DNA of 64,000 nt from Mesorhizobium sp. LHD-90 (GCF_030929505.1 NZ_JAVFVV010000020.1:62001-126000), one strand, 5' to 3'; numbered from the stretch's first letter, positions 18,085-27,729 are shown. Translations and numbers: made by a program. Notes: a model not told the origin generated them from the letters alone.

Positions 18085-19113
18085 TCAAGACCCGGTCGAG
18101 GAAGTGCCGCCGCTGTCACGCCGCGCGATTGCACGCTTGGGCATCATCGCGGTCAGAAGGCCGGCGATGATGACGGCCGCACCGATGACGTCGAACGAAT
18201 GGAGACTTTCGCCAAGCAACAAATAGGCGAGAACGGCGACAAACGCGGCCTGGAGGTAGAGCAGCATGCCCGCCCGCGCGGCGCCAAGCGCATCGACGCT
18301 CCAGTTGTAGAGGTAGTACATCAGCGCGCCGCCGGGGCCGGCCACATACGCAAGCGCCATCAGCCCGCTTCCGTCCAGCGCCCCTCGTTCGTCGAAGGCA
18401 AGTTCCCAGGCATATAGCGGGGCTGCTACGGCAGCGCCCAGGCCAAGCAGCAAAACCAGCAGCGGCAGGCGCTCGATGTCGAATTTGAAGCGGCGCAACA
18501 GGACCGTGTACAGCCCCCACGTCACGGCGCTGCAGACGATCCAAAGCTCGCCGGGATTGATCTGCATGCGGACAAGGGCCGCGAGGTCTCCTCGTGCGAC
18601 GATGAACATCATACCAATCATCGAAAGGGCAGCTCCGAAACTCTGCCGGACACTCATCTTCTCGCTGACGAGAAAGTGCGCCAGCACCATCGTGATGATC
18701 GGCGAAAGGGCCATGATTATGCCCGCCGTCGTCGCGGTGGTGTATTGGAGACCCAGGTAGATCAAACCCTGGCAGAATGTGAGGCCCAGCGCAGCGACGA
18801 CGACCAGTTCGACTGGCCTCGCGCGAAGCAGATCGGCCATCGCCGGGAAGTGTCGATGGACGATAGGCAGCAGGATCGCGAATGCCAGGGCGAGGCGCCA
18901 GAAACACAGCGTCCAGGGCGGCATCTCGGCTGCAGCCCATCGCGCCGCGATGTAGACGCCGGCGGAGAGCAGCCAGCAAAGAACGGCGCCGGAATAGGCA
19001 ATGGGCACCGACGTCGCGGCCCTCGCCGTGCCATCCCCGTGATGCAGCGGCAGAATGTGAAATGCCAAGGACCCCGCCCCCCGTTCCAGCATCGACAATC
19101 CGGATGCTAGCAC
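18085..19113 (-). CDS. DMT-family (EamA) transporter
   Basis: The product is about 342 residues with ten hydrophobic segments and two EamA repeats. The family hallmark FWRLALAFAILL is near TM2, and YWLLLR-like boundaries are replaced by TVLLRRF mid-protein. It is probably an inner-membrane exporter or importer of a small metabolite, with the substrate unknown. The start is doubtful: a GTG at 19113 has GGGAGG 12 bases upstream, while an ATG at 19092 has no clear ribosome-binding site. It converges on the histidine kinase, leaving only 8 bases. Confidence 0.82.
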   Translation of the reverse strand: MLASGLSMLERGAGSLAFHILPLHHGDGTARAATSVPIAYSGAVLCWLLSAGVYIAARWAAAEMPPWTLCFWRLALAFAILLPIVHRHFPAMADLLRARPVELVVVAALGLTFCQGLIYLGLQYTTATTAGIIMALSPIITMVLAHFLVSEKMSVRQSFGAALSMIGMMFIVARGDLAALVRMQINPGELWIVCSAVTWGLYTVLLRRFKFDIERLPLLVLLLGLGAAVAAPLYAWELAFDERGALDGSGLMALAYVAGPGGALMYYLYNWSVDALGAARAGMLLYLQAAFVAVLAYLLLGESLHSFDVIGAAVIIAGLLTAMMPKRAIARRDSGGTSSTGS

Positions 19114-19485
19114 AGCGACTTCAAACCTCCCATCCGATGCCGGCCAAGCAGATCCCTGGCGACAGGTTGGCGCAACAAACTCCCTTTTGCTGCGCGGCGC
19201 AGTCCTCAGCCGGAAGCCAGCAGACGAGTTGCATCAATCGGTGCGTTCAACGGCGGTCCGCCAACCCTGACGTGCACCGGATAAGGGCAAACTCGTCGCA
19301 AGCTGGCTGAACCTCGCAGAAGTTGGAGGGATGGATCGGCCACGCAATTGATGCTGCCGTCGTATCAAACTTCACCAGTTTCCTTATTTGACTCACAAAC
19401 GACCAGCGCCGCATGATTTCCCCGACGTAAGAACAAGCCTTCACAAGAATGGTCGTCGAGGCCGATTTCTGCAGGGGAACTGATC
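19114..19485. other. Divergent promoter region between EamA transporter and ABC operon
   Basis: These 372 bases hold no gene that I can support. Being between divergent genes they should carry the promoter of the ABC operon. The binding-protein start is preceded by CAGGGGAACTGATC, a usable ribosome-binding site. I see no riboswitch fold that I recognise. Confidence 0.5.
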
Positions 19486-21144
19486 ATGTCGAACTTCTCG
19501 CGCCTGTCCTTTCCAAATCTCAACAGACGTAACGTGCTGCAGATGGCCTCGGCCACGGCGGCAGCCGCTGTGATGCCGCGCATCCTGGATATTCCCGGCG
19601 CCTTCGCGCAGGCCGGCTCCACGCTCGTCATAGCCGCGCCGGCAACGCCGCAGAGCCTCGACTGCAATTTCGACGTCAGCCTCGGTACCTTCGAGGCGAT
19701 TGCGGCGCTTTATGACGGGCTTCTCGGCTTCGAAAAGATTCCTGATTCGGGCGCACCGGACGCTCGCCGCGAGGACATCGCTTTCCACGCCGACAAGATG
19801 GGCGGCGTCAACATGGTCGGCAAGCTCGCCGAGAAATGGGAACTCGACCCGTCAGGCAAGCGCGCGGTGTTCACGCTGCGTCAGGGCGTCAAGAGCAACT
19901 GGGGCAACGAACTCACCGCCGAAGACGTGCGCTGGACCTGGAACCGCGCCTTTGAACTCGGTGCGCTGGGCGCCTTCTACACGGCCGTGTGCGGACTCAA
20001 ATCGCCCGACGACATCAAGGTCGAGGACAAATATGTCGTCTCGTTCAACGTCGCCGAGCCGAACCCGCTGCTGCTCAAGATCCACACCAACCTCTACACG
20101 CCCGTCTACGACAGCGTAAAGTGCAAGGCCGAGGGCGGCACGGACGACCCGTGGGCGCGAAAATTCATCGAGAACAACAGCGCCGGCTTCGGGCCATATC
20201 AATTGGCACAACTCACCCGGGGCCAGCAGGCCGTCTTCCAGGCCCGCCCGGATTATTACGGTGGCAAGCCGGCCATCGACACGGTGGTGTTCAAGGAAGT
20301 GCCGACCTCGGCGTCGCGCGTCCAGCTTTTGCAGGGCGGCGCGGTCGACATCGCTCAGTATCTTCAGCCACTGGAGATCATCAGCATGAAGAAGGTGCCG
20401 ACCGTCGCGGTGGAGACCGTGCCGGCCTCCTTCATGATCTGGATCGAGCTCAACGCCAAGATCGCGCCGTTCGACAATGTCGACGTGCGCCGCGCCATGA
20501 ATTTTGCCTTCCCGCAGCAGGAGGTGATCAAGGCCGTCTATCAGGATCTGGCCAGCCCGCTCAACGGCTGCATGCCCAACATCTATCCGGGCTTCGCCGG
20601 GGACTTCTACTCCTACGAGCACAATCTCGACAAAGCCAAGGAGCTTCTGGCGAAGGCTGGACAGGGCAGCGGCTTCAAGACCTCGCTCGCCTACAATGCC
20701 GGCGATCCGGTGCAAGAGCCGATTGCCATCATCTACCAGTCGGCGCTGCGCAAGATCGGCGTCGAGGTCGAGTTGAAGAAGGTGCCGGCCGGGTCGTTCT
20801 ACAACTTCGTCACCGATCGCAAGCAGCCGATGATCTTCTACGTCGACAGCCCGTGGTGCCCGGATCCCGGATATTCGCTGACGCTCTATTTCGATAGCAA
20901 GAGCTATGTGAACTACTCCAACTACGCCAACGCCGACGTCGACAAGCTGCTCGCCGAGATGGCGGCGACCGCCGACGAAAAGCTGCGGCTGGAAAAGGCC
21001 AAGGAAGCTCAGAAGATCATCATGGACGAGGCGCCGTGGACCTTCGTCTCGTATCCGAACTACACCATGGCGCGAAAGGCGGACCTGAAGGGCTGGACCT
21101 ATTACACGTCCAACAACATCCGCTTCCAGGACTTCAGCCGCTGA
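19486..21144 (+). CDS. ABC transporter substrate-binding protein (SBP_bac_5, dipeptide/oligopeptide type)
   Basis: The 552-residue product has a twin-arginine signal (NRRNVLQMASATAAAAVMP, cleavage expected after AFAQA at about residue 42), so it is probably exported folded. The mature part is a family 5 extracellular solute-binding protein with the usual early segment on drug-like core LAEKWELDPSGKRAVFTLR and DVRRAMNFAFPQQEV. Substrates of this family range from peptides to sugars, glutathione, opines and nickel; nothing in the sequence decides. It is the first gene of a five-gene importer operon that also includes a short-chain dehydrogenase, and only 7 bases separate it from the first permease. 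Confidence 0.9.
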   Translation: MSNFSRLSFPNLNRRNVLQMASATAAAAVMPRILDIPGAFAQAGSTLVIAAPATPQSLDCNFDVSLGTFEAIAALYDGLLGFEKIPDSGAPDARREDIAFHADKMGGVNMVGKLAEKWELDPSGKRAVFTLRQGVKSNWGNELTAEDVRWTWNRAFELGALGAFYTAVCGLKSPDDIKVEDKYVVSFNVAEPNPLLLKIHTNLYTPVYDSVKCKAEGGTDDPWARKFIENNSAGFGPYQLAQLTRGQQAVFQARPDYYGGKPAIDTVVFKEVPTSASRVQLLQGGAVDIAQYLQPLEIISMKKVPTVAVETVPASFMIWIELNAKIAPFDNVDVRRAMNFAFPQQEVIKAVYQDLASPLNGCMPNIYPGFAGDFYSYEHNLDKAKELLAKAGQGSGFKTSLAYNAGDPVQEPIAIIYQSALRKIGVEVELKKVPAGSFYNFVTDRKQPMIFYVDSPWCPDPGYSLTLYFDSKSYVNYSNYANADVDKLLAEMAATADEKLRLEKAKEAQKIIMDEAPWTFVSYPNYTMARKADLKGWTYYTSNNIRFQDFSR

Positions 21145-21151
21145 GCCTGGA

Positions 21152-22147
21152 GTGACCGTGGGTCCCTCGTCCGGGAATTTGCCGCCCGAGACAACCGGAC
21201 AAGCGGAGGCAGGCGCCGGCCCTGCCTCCGGACGGTTGTCGTTCTTCTTCGCCGTGCTGCGGGCCCGGCCGGATTTTGCTCTGGGCTACGGCATCGTGCT
21301 TGCCGTCGTCCTGCTCGCCATCTTTGCACCCTGGATCGCGCCGTTCGATCCGGAGCAGGCGAATCCGATCGCCTTCCTGCAGCCGCCGGGCTGGCCTCAT
21401 CTCATGGGGACCGACGCGACCGGCCTCGATATTTTTTCGCGCGTCATCTATGCGCCGCGCATCGATCTTGCCATCGCGCTCGCCGGCACGCTGGTTTCGG
21501 CCGTGGTCGGCTCGATCCTCGGCGCCGCGGCCGGCTACTACGAGACCCGGCGCGGCCTTGGCACCTTCCTGTCCGGTTTCATCATGCGCAGTTCTGACGT
21601 GCTGCAGGCATTTCCCGTCTTCGTCTTCGCCATCGCGGTGGTCGCGGTGCTGGGACAGAGCCTGCACAGCATCGTGCTGGCGGTCGCCTTCGTGAATACG
21701 CCGATCTATCTGCGCCTGATGCGCAGCCAGGTCCTGTCGGTGCGGCGTCTGCGCTATGTCGAGGCGGCCTACATCGCCGGCGTATCCGACCTTACGATCC
21801 TGACCCGGCACGTTATTCCCAACGCCATCGCGCCGGTTCTGGCGCAGCTCTCGGTCAATATAGGCTGGGCGATCCTGCTCACCTCCGCGCTGTCCTTCAT
21901 CGGCGCGGGCGTGGAGGCGCCCACCCCCGAGTGGGGCAGCATGATCGCCATGGGCTACCAGAACATCATCACCGGCCATTGGTGGCCGTCGATCTTCCCC
22001 GGGCTGGCGCTTGCGGTGACCATCTTCGGCTTTTCGCTGATCGGGTCGAGCGTCGAAGTTCTGGCCGATCCTGTCCGGCGTCGCCGTCTGGCGGGCCAGA
22101 TCCAGCGTCGCGGCAAGCGGAAATCCGCTCAGGCCGACGCTGGATAG
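21152..22147 (+). CDS. ABC transporter permease, DppC/OppC type
   Basis: The 331-residue product has an N-terminal cytoplasmic stretch of about 40 residues, then six membrane segments. The OppC N-terminal segment leads into HLMGTDATGLDIFSR (the conserved GTDxxGRD-like motif of this subfamily). The EAA loop is VEAAYIAGVSDLTILTRHVIPN. The start is GTG at 21152, or the in-frame GTG six bases later. It forms the translocation pathway together with the next gene. No anomaly seen. Confidence 0.9.
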   Translation: MTVGPSSGNLPPETTGQAEAGAGPASGRLSFFFAVLRARPDFALGYGIVLAVVLLAIFAPWIAPFDPEQANPIAFLQPPGWPHLMGTDATGLDIFSRVIYAPRIDLAIALAGTLVSAVVGSILGAAAGYYETRRGLGTFLSGFIMRSSDVLQAFPVFVFAIAVVAVLGQSLHSIVLAVAFVNTPIYLRLMRSQVLSVRRLRYVEAAYIAGVSDLTILTRHVIPNAIAPVLAQLSVNIGWAILLTSALSFIGAGVEAPTPEWGSMIAMGYQNIITGHWWPSIFPGLALAVTIFGFSLIGSSVEVLADPVRRRRLAGQIQRRGKRKSAQADAG

Positions 22148-22156
22148 GAGCGAATC

Positions 22157-23164
22157 ATGCAGATGCTCGCCTATATCGGCCGCCGGCTCATCTTCGTAGG
22201 ACCCCAGCTCGTCGGTATCCTGCTGGTCAGCTTCCTGCTTCTGAAGCTCATTCCCGGCGACCCGGCGGTGATGATGCTCGGCCCCTTCGCCACCGACGAC
22301 GGCCTGGCGCGGCTGCGCAGCGAACTCGGCCTCGACCGCTCCATCTTCGAACAATTCGACATCTATCTCTGGCGCGTCATCCATGGCGATCTCGGCTCGT
22401 CCTGGCAGACCACCATGCCGGTCACGTCCGATCTGGCGCAGCGTTTCCCTGCGACCCTGGAGCTGGTGACGCTATCGCTGCTTCTGGCGCTGGCCATCGG
22501 CATGCCGCTCGGCATTGCCGGGGCACGCAACAAGACTGGCATCCTGCGCAAGATCGCCGACTACTACGGCCTCGTCGCCGGGGCCCTCCCCGATTTCTGG
22601 TTCGCGCTGGTGCTGATCTTTATTCTCTACACCATTTTGGGCGTCGCGCCGGCGCCGCTCGGCCGCATCGACTTCACCGTCATTCCGCCGCCGGACGTCA
22701 CCGGCTCCCTGCTGATCGACAGTTTTATCAGCGGAAACTGGGCGGCGCTCGGCAACGCGGCGGGACATCTGGTGCTGCCGGTGCTGACGCTGGGCCTTAT
22801 CAACGCGGCGCCGATCCTCAAGATGACGCAGTCGACGATGGAGCGCATGCTGGAGGCCGACTTCAGCCGTTATGCCGAAATGTGCGGCCTGCCGCCGAAG
22901 GTCGTGGCGCGCAAGGCGCTGCGCAACTCGCTGCCTTCGGTCATCACCATTGTCAGCGTGCTATACGGCTTCCTGATCGGCGGCGCGGTGCTGGTCGAAA
23001 TTGTCTTCAGTTGGGGCGGAGCCGGCCAATATGCCGTGCAGGGCGTGCTGAACGCCGACCTCAACCCCGTCATGGGGTTTGTGCTCTATTCGGCGATCCT
23101 GTCGCTGGTGATCTATCTGCTGGTGGATCTGATCTATTTCGCGATCGACCCGAGGACACGCTGA
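22157..23164 (+). CDS. ABC transporter permease, DppB/OppB type
   Basis: The 335-residue product starts MQMLAYIGRRLIFVGPQLVG, the typical first membrane helix of DppB, with IPGDPAVMMLG following as the subfamily motif. An EAA-like loop (FSRYAEMCGLPPKVVARKAL) precedes the last helices. Six membrane segments are expected. The stop shares its last base with the start of the first ATPase gene (TGATG), which indicates tight coupling of permease and ATPase synthesis. Confidence 0.92.
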   Translation: MQMLAYIGRRLIFVGPQLVGILLVSFLLLKLIPGDPAVMMLGPFATDDGLARLRSELGLDRSIFEQFDIYLWRVIHGDLGSSWQTTMPVTSDLAQRFPATLELVTLSLLLALAIGMPLGIAGARNKTGILRKIADYYGLVAGALPDFWFALVLIFILYTILGVAPAPLGRIDFTVIPPPDVTGSLLIDSFISGNWAALGNAAGHLVLPVLTLGLINAAPILKMTQSTMERMLEADFSRYAEMCGLPPKVVARKALRNSLPSVITIVSVLYGFLIGGAVLVEIVFSWGGAGQYAVQGVLNADLNPVMGFVLYSAILSLVIYLLVDLIYFAIDPRTR

Positions 23165-24177
23165 TGGCCACGACGTCCGCGAAGACCAGTGATGACAACG
23201 AGCCGGCTGCGATCCTGGCTTGCCGGAACGTCTCGGTCGAGTTCCCGCAATACGGTGCGGCCGCGTCTGTCGCGCTGCGCGACGTCAGCCTGAACTTGCG
23301 CGCCGGAGAAGTCCTCGGCCTCGTCGGCGAGTCCGGTTCCGGCAAGACTATGCTGGCGCGCGCCATAATGCGGCTGGTCCCACCGCCCGGCGAGATCGCG
23401 AAGGGCTCGATCCATTTCGACGGCAAGAACCTCGCGGAACTCGACCAGGAGTCCCTGCGAAAGATCCGTGGCCGCGACATCGCCATGATCATCTCCAATC
23501 CGCGCGGAGAACTAGATCCGCTTCAGACGGTCGGGCAGCAGATCGCCAGCGTGCTGCGCCATCACCTCGACCTCGACAGGAAGGTCGCTCGGGACCGCGC
23601 TCTCGATCTGCTGAAGCAGGTCAGCATTCCCGATCCGCAGCGGCGCCTGGACGCCTACCCGCACGAGCTTTCGGGCGGCATGGCGCAGCGCGTCGTCATC
23701 GCCATCGCTCTCGCCTGTTCGCCGCGCTTCATCATTTCCGACGACGCGACCAGCGGCCTCGACGTGACCGTGCAGGCCCAGGTGCTTGAGCTGATCCGCT
23801 CGCTGGTCAGCGAGCGCGGCACCTCGATGATGTTCATCACCCGCGACATCGGCATCACCGCGCATTACTGCGACCGCATCGCCATCATCTATGCCGGCGA
23901 GATCATGGAGATCGCCGAGCGCGCGGTCTTCTTCGACGATCCGCAGCATCCCTACACGGTGCTGCTGCTCGCGGCCTTCGCGCAGAACGAGCGCCTGCGC
24001 CGTTACTGGCTGGGCGAGGACAAGGCGCGCGAAAACAGCGGACCGAGCCCGGTCGGCTGCTCGTTCCAGAACCGCTGCGTCCGGGTGCGGGAGCGTTGCC
24101 GCACCGACCATCCGGCCCTGATCGAACGTCAGCCAGGACATTTGGTTCGCTGTCACTATCCGGTGGAGCGGTCATGA
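23164..24177 (+). CDS. ABC transporter ATP-binding protein, DppD type, with degenerate catalytic motifs
   Basis: The 337-residue ATPase has an intact Walker A (GESGSGKT, Lys about 61) and signature (LSGGM, about 169-173). Three other key positions differ from the family. The Q-loop Gln is Ser (IISNPRGELDP, about 111), the Walker B catalytic Glu is Asp (IISDDATSGLD, about 194), and the switch His is Arg (FITRDIG, about 227). The C-terminal oligopeptide-transporter domain with Cys residues (GCSFQNRCVRVRERC) is present. ATP hydrolysis in its own Walker site is likely impaired; see the matching changes in the partner ATPase. The start overlaps the preceding stop by one base. Confidence 0.9.
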   Translation: MATTSAKTSDDNEPAAILACRNVSVEFPQYGAAASVALRDVSLNLRAGEVLGLVGESGSGKTMLARAIMRLVPPPGEIAKGSIHFDGKNLAELDQESLRKIRGRDIAMIISNPRGELDPLQTVGQQIASVLRHHLDLDRKVARDRALDLLKQVSIPDPQRRLDAYPHELSGGMAQRVVIAIALACSPRFIISDDATSGLDVTVQAQVLELIRSLVSERGTSMMFITRDIGITAHYCDRIAIIYAGEIMEIAERAVFFDDPQHPYTVLLLAAFAQNERLRRYWLGEDKARENSGPSPVGCSFQNRCVRVRERCRTDHPALIERQPGHLVRCHYPVERS

Positions 24178-25211
24178 GCCTTCTGGAGATCCAGGATCTG
24201 GTTCAGCATTTTCCGATCGCGGGGTCGAAATCGGTCGTGCGCGCGGTGAACGAGGTGTCGTTCTCCCTGGAGAAAGGCGAGACACTGGCGCTGGTGGGCG
24301 AGTCCGGTTCCGGCAAGACCACGATCGGCCGCTGCGTGCTCGGCCTGATCCGCCCGACCGCCGGCCGCATCAGTTTTCGCGGCATCGATCTCGGCGGCAG
24401 CAAGACTGTGCGGTCGCCGGACCTGCGCGGCAAGTTGCAGCTCGTCTTCCAGGAGCCGACGGAATCGCTCAATCCCCGGCAGCGCGTCTTCGAGCAGATC
24501 GACGAGCCCCTGCGTGCGCTGAAGGTTCCGCGGCCGGATCGGGAAAAGAAGGTCCGGGAGGCGGCGCGTCGGGTCGGATTGGCGGAGGCTTTGCTCGACC
24601 GCTACCCGGCCGAGGTCAGCATGGGCCTGCAGCAGCGCGTCGGCATCGCCCGCGCCATGATATCGGACCCTGAAGTGGTGGTCCTTGACGAGCCGACATC
24701 GGCGCTCGACCCGACCGCGCGTGCAGAAATCATCGACCTGCTGATCCGCATCCAGCGCGATCTCGGCACGGCCTATCTGTTCATCAGCCACGACCTGTCG
24801 GCCGTTCGCCACATCAGCCATCGCATCGCGGTGCTTTATCTCGGCAAGATCGTCGAGCAGGGGCCGTCCGCGACGCTGTTCGCGCAGCCGTCGCATCCCT
24901 ATTCGGTGGCGCTGCTGTCGTCGGTCCTGCTGCCCAATCCACGCATCAGGAGCGGCAGCAGTATCCGTCTCTCCGGCGAGATTCCCAGCCCGATCAACCT
25001 GCCGCCGGCCTGCTATCTCGCAGGGCGCTGCCCCTTGGCGATCGAGCCGTGCCGAAGCGCCATGCCGCCGGTGGAGACTGTCGCCCCCAACCACGACGTT
25101 CGCTGCTACCGGCACGGCGAGGTGGCCGGGCTCGTGCCGGATTTCGACAGTTTCGCGCGCTTCCAGAGCGAAGCCGACAGGATTTTGAGCGCCGGCGTCC
25201 CGGCGCTCTGA
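24174..25211 (+). CDS. ABC transporter ATP-binding protein, DppF type, with altered signature motif
   Basis: The 345-residue ATPase starts at the ATG overlapping the previous stop (ATGA). Walker A (GESGSGKT), Q-loop Gln (VFQEPTESLNP, about 93), Walker B (VVVLDEPTSALD, Glu about 173) and switch His (FISHDLS, about 206) are all intact. The ABC signature, normally LSGGQ, reads VSMGL (about 148-152). It forms the heterodimeric motor with the DppD-type partner. The C-terminal oligopeptide-transporter domain is present with CYLAGRCPLAIEPC. The expected result is one working and one non-canonical ATP site in the pair. Confidence 0.92.
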   Translation: MSLLEIQDLVQHFPIAGSKSVVRAVNEVSFSLEKGETLALVGESGSGKTTIGRCVLGLIRPTAGRISFRGIDLGGSKTVRSPDLRGKLQLVFQEPTESLNPRQRVFEQIDEPLRALKVPRPDREKKVREAARRVGLAEALLDRYPAEVSMGLQQRVGIARAMISDPEVVVLDEPTSALDPTARAEIIDLLIRIQRDLGTAYLFISHDLSAVRHISHRIAVLYLGKIVEQGPSATLFAQPSHPYSVALLSSVLLPNPRIRSGSSIRLSGEIPSPINLPPACYLAGRCPLAIEPCRSAMPPVETVAPNHDVRCYRHGEVAGLVPDFDSFARFQSEADRILSAGVPAL

Positions 25212-25231
25212 TCGTCACAGAGGAGAGTAAG

Positions 25232-25978
25232 ATGGGAAAACTTGACGGCAAGGTCGCGGTGATCACCGGCGGCGCCAGCGGCATCGGGCGCGGCGTGGCC
25301 AATCTGTTCGCGAGCGAGGGGGCGTCCATCGGCATCTTCGATCTGAACAGGGACAGCGCGGAAAAAGTCGCCAGGGAATGCGCGGCGCATGGCGGCAAGG
25401 TTGCCGTCGCCGGCGGAGACGTGAGCAAGGAGGCCGACGTCAAGGCCGGCCTGAAATCGCTGGTCTCCGAACTCGGCGACGTCGACATCATGGTCAACAA
25501 TGCCGGCATCGACACCACGCATGAACTCGACGGCATGCCGACCGAGATGTGGGACCGCATGATCGACGTACATCTGCGCGGCACGTTCCTGTTCACGCGC
25601 GAAGTGCTGCCCGCCATGAAGCGCAAGAAATGGGGCCGCATTATCAACCTGTCGTCGCAGCTCGCGCACAAGGGCGCGCCGACCATGGTGCACTATGTGG
25701 CGGCGAAATCCGGCATCATGGGTTTTACCCGCGCGCTTGCCTACGAGGTGGCGCGCGACGGCATCACCGTGAACTGCGTCAATCCCGGCCCGATCAACAC
25801 GCCGCTGCTCAACGGCCTGCCGCAGGACTGGCTGGAGCGCAAGAAAGGCGAGTTGCCCATCGGGCGCTTCGGCGAGGTCGGCGAAGTCGCGCCGGTGTTC
25901 CTGCTTCTGGCATCCGACGAGGGATCGTATTTCATCGGCGCCAGCCTCAACGTCAACGGCGGCGACTATATGATCTGA
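25232..25978 (+). CDS. Short-chain dehydrogenase/reductase (SDR)
   Basis: The 248-residue classical SDR has the cofactor motif TGGASGIG (residues 12-19), NNAG near 90, the catalytic Ser in NLSSQ, and the YxxxK pair as YVAAKSG. The C-terminus GASLNVNGGDYMI is typical of the 3-oxoacyl-ACP reductase/sugar dehydrogenase subgroup. The Asp after the second beta-strand (IFDLNRD) favours NAD(H). An AGGAGAG ribosome-binding site precedes the ATG. It is 20 bases after the last importer gene on the same strand, so it probably oxidises or reduces the imported compound, whose identity is unknown. Confidence 0.9.
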   Translation: MGKLDGKVAVITGGASGIGRGVANLFASEGASIGIFDLNRDSAEKVARECAAHGGKVAVAGGDVSKEADVKAGLKSLVSELGDVDIMVNNAGIDTTHELDGMPTEMWDRMIDVHLRGTFLFTREVLPAMKRKKWGRIINLSSQLAHKGAPTMVHYVAAKSGIMGFTRALAYEVARDGITVNCVNPGPINTPLLNGLPQDWLERKKGELPIGRFGEVGEVAPVFLLLASDEGSYFIGASLNVNGGDYMI

Positions 25979-26164
25979 AGGGTCATCATTGATGGCGAGT
26001 CCGCGCCGGCCTGGCGGCTGGCGTACCGCAGACCGTGATCGACAAGACACTGCTGCAAAGCGCTTGCCCGACGCAAGGCACGCGCCGAACCGAACATCGG
26101 AAATCGGTGGACGGGAGCGGAAAGCGCCAGAAGCCGACATCGGGTCGTTGGCTGGCATGAACCA

Positions 26165-27472
26165 CTACCGATTGCAGCCCCCGCCGCGCGTGCCCTGCGT
26201 TTCATCGCAGGTCTTCTTGGCGGGCACTCCTGCAGCAGGGCCGTCCGACACCGCTACCCCGAGCGAGTCGACGTGACGGCCATAGTTGTCCCGCGTGTCC
26301 TGATCGATCATCGCGACGGGAGCAGCGACCGCCAATCCGGCCGCGGTTCCGGCGACACTCGCGGCGCCGGCAGTCGCCGCCACGATCCGGTCGCCAAGTC
26401 CGACCCGGCTGTCCGTCAAGGTCTGTCCGTCCGAAAGCCGGGTGCCGATGAGTTGGACGATCTGCGGCGATTCCGCGAACTTGCTGTGACGAAGGTCGTC
26501 ACCGGCCTTTATCTCTGTAAGGTCGATGACCGTTATCTTGTTGTCGGCGAGTTCTGTCTTGTAGGGCTCCTGCGTGGGGTCGATGGAGCCCAGGCGCGAG
26601 ACATTGCCCCAGACCCGCTTCGACACGGCAAGGGCGCGATCGTCGCGCGAGACGAACAGGGTGAATTGCGGATGCTGCTCGCCCATGTCGGCGATCTGCG
26701 AGCGGAAGACATCGACGTCGACGTCCGGCGCGGCCAGCATGACGTTCTTGAATTTCGGCGGCAGGCGACCATTGCGGATCGCCATCTGCCGGAGCGATTC
26801 CAGCGCCAACCAGTTTCCCATGGAATGCGCGAGGACCGAGACTTCCTTGATATCCGGATCCTTGGCCAGATACTGGAACAGGTTCTCAAGGGCGTTGCGG
26901 GTGTAGTTGGTGCTTTCGCGGTCGTAGCCATAGGCGAGCAGACTGCCGCGCGAGGGCCAGGTGACCAGCACGGGGACGCTGTGCGCACCGGAGTCGTTGA
27001 CGATCTGTGCGAAGCGGTAGACCGAATCCTCGAAGCGGTTGTTGAATCCGTGGATGAAGACCAGCACGCTGCGGTCCGGGCTCTTCGCTACCGATTTCTT
27101 CAGCCAGTCTTCAGCGCCTTTCCGGTCGACTTCGGCAGCCTTCAGGACGGCAAAGTCGGTCGCGGGGTTGGGTGGCAATTTCTTCGGCCAGGCCACTTCG
27201 CCGACCTTGCGGACATTGGCTGGCGGGATCGACACGGTGATTTCCGCGAACGCCGGAGCAAGCGCGCGCTCACCGCTGAACATCTCTCCGGGGTTGCCCG
27301 CCTGGCTGCGGGTGGTGGTCACCACCATCTCCACCTTGCTGGCGGAGGGCTCGGTCTCGGCGACAGGCGTCAACACGCCCCTTGGCCGACCGGCACAGCC
27401 GGACAATTGCAGTCCCGCGACAAGCAGGGCGCACGCGACAAGTCGAGCATGAAAAGGCCAATACCGGCTCAT
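26165..27472 (-). CDS. Alpha/beta-hydrolase lipoprotein (DUF900 esterase-like)
   Basis: The 435-residue product has a lipoprotein signal (lipobox LSGC, Cys about 26), so it is probably membrane-anchored in the envelope. A DUF900-type alpha/beta-hydrolase domain covers about 60-330: LVFIHGFNNRFED, then the nucleophile elbow AHSMGNW (Ser about 222). A later RDDRALAVSK region may supply the Asp. The C-terminal 100 residues are low-complexity and alanine-rich. Substrate unknown. It is transcribed alone, with an intergenic region on each side. Confidence 0.85.
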   Translation of the reverse strand: MSRYWPFHARLVACALLVAGLQLSGCAGRPRGVLTPVAETEPSASKVEMVVTTTRSQAGNPGEMFSGERALAPAFAEITVSIPPANVRKVGEVAWPKKLPPNPATDFAVLKAAEVDRKGAEDWLKKSVAKSPDRSVLVFIHGFNNRFEDSVYRFAQIVNDSGAHSVPVLVTWPSRGSLLAYGYDRESTNYTRNALENLFQYLAKDPDIKEVSVLAHSMGNWLALESLRQMAIRNGRLPPKFKNVMLAAPDVDVDVFRSQIADMGEQHPQFTLFVSRDDRALAVSKRVWGNVSRLGSIDPTQEPYKTELADNKITVIDLTEIKAGDDLRHSKFAESPQIVQLIGTRLSDGQTLTDSRVGLGDRIVAATAGAASVAGTAAGLAVAAPVAMIDQDTRDNYGRHVDSLGVAVSDGPAAGVPAKKTCDETQGTRGGGCNR

Positions 27473-27729
27473 CGTCGTCCCACCAATTCCCCGTACGCGC
27501 TACTTTCCAGGCCAGTCTTTTGTAGGCACGCTTCTCGCTCGGCGCCAGATCATAGCCCAGCATTCAGCAAAGAGCCATGCGGCGTGGCGGCGACGCTGCC
27601 TACGGAACTGCATGGCACGGAAGACCCCTGCCCCATGGCGCGATCTTCGACGATGCAGTCCCGTTTCGGCCGGTGCGACCTACTTCGCCGGACCTAGATT
27701 GATGAGCTGAACCCGCCGGTTGGGCATAC

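Noticed and set aside
21931-23163. Upstream extension of the DppD-type frame through the DppB gene
   Set aside because: The real start is the ATG at 23164, coupled to the DppB stop; the extension is Arg/Pro-rich antiparallel text of the permease gene.
27473-27563. Protein-like 30 codons ahead of the DUF900 lipoprotein in another frame (MLGYDLAPSEKRAYKRLAW)
   Set aside because: The frame runs on into the lipoprotein gene as nonsense, and the lipoprotein has its own complete signal peptide, so a frameshifted N-terminus is not supported.
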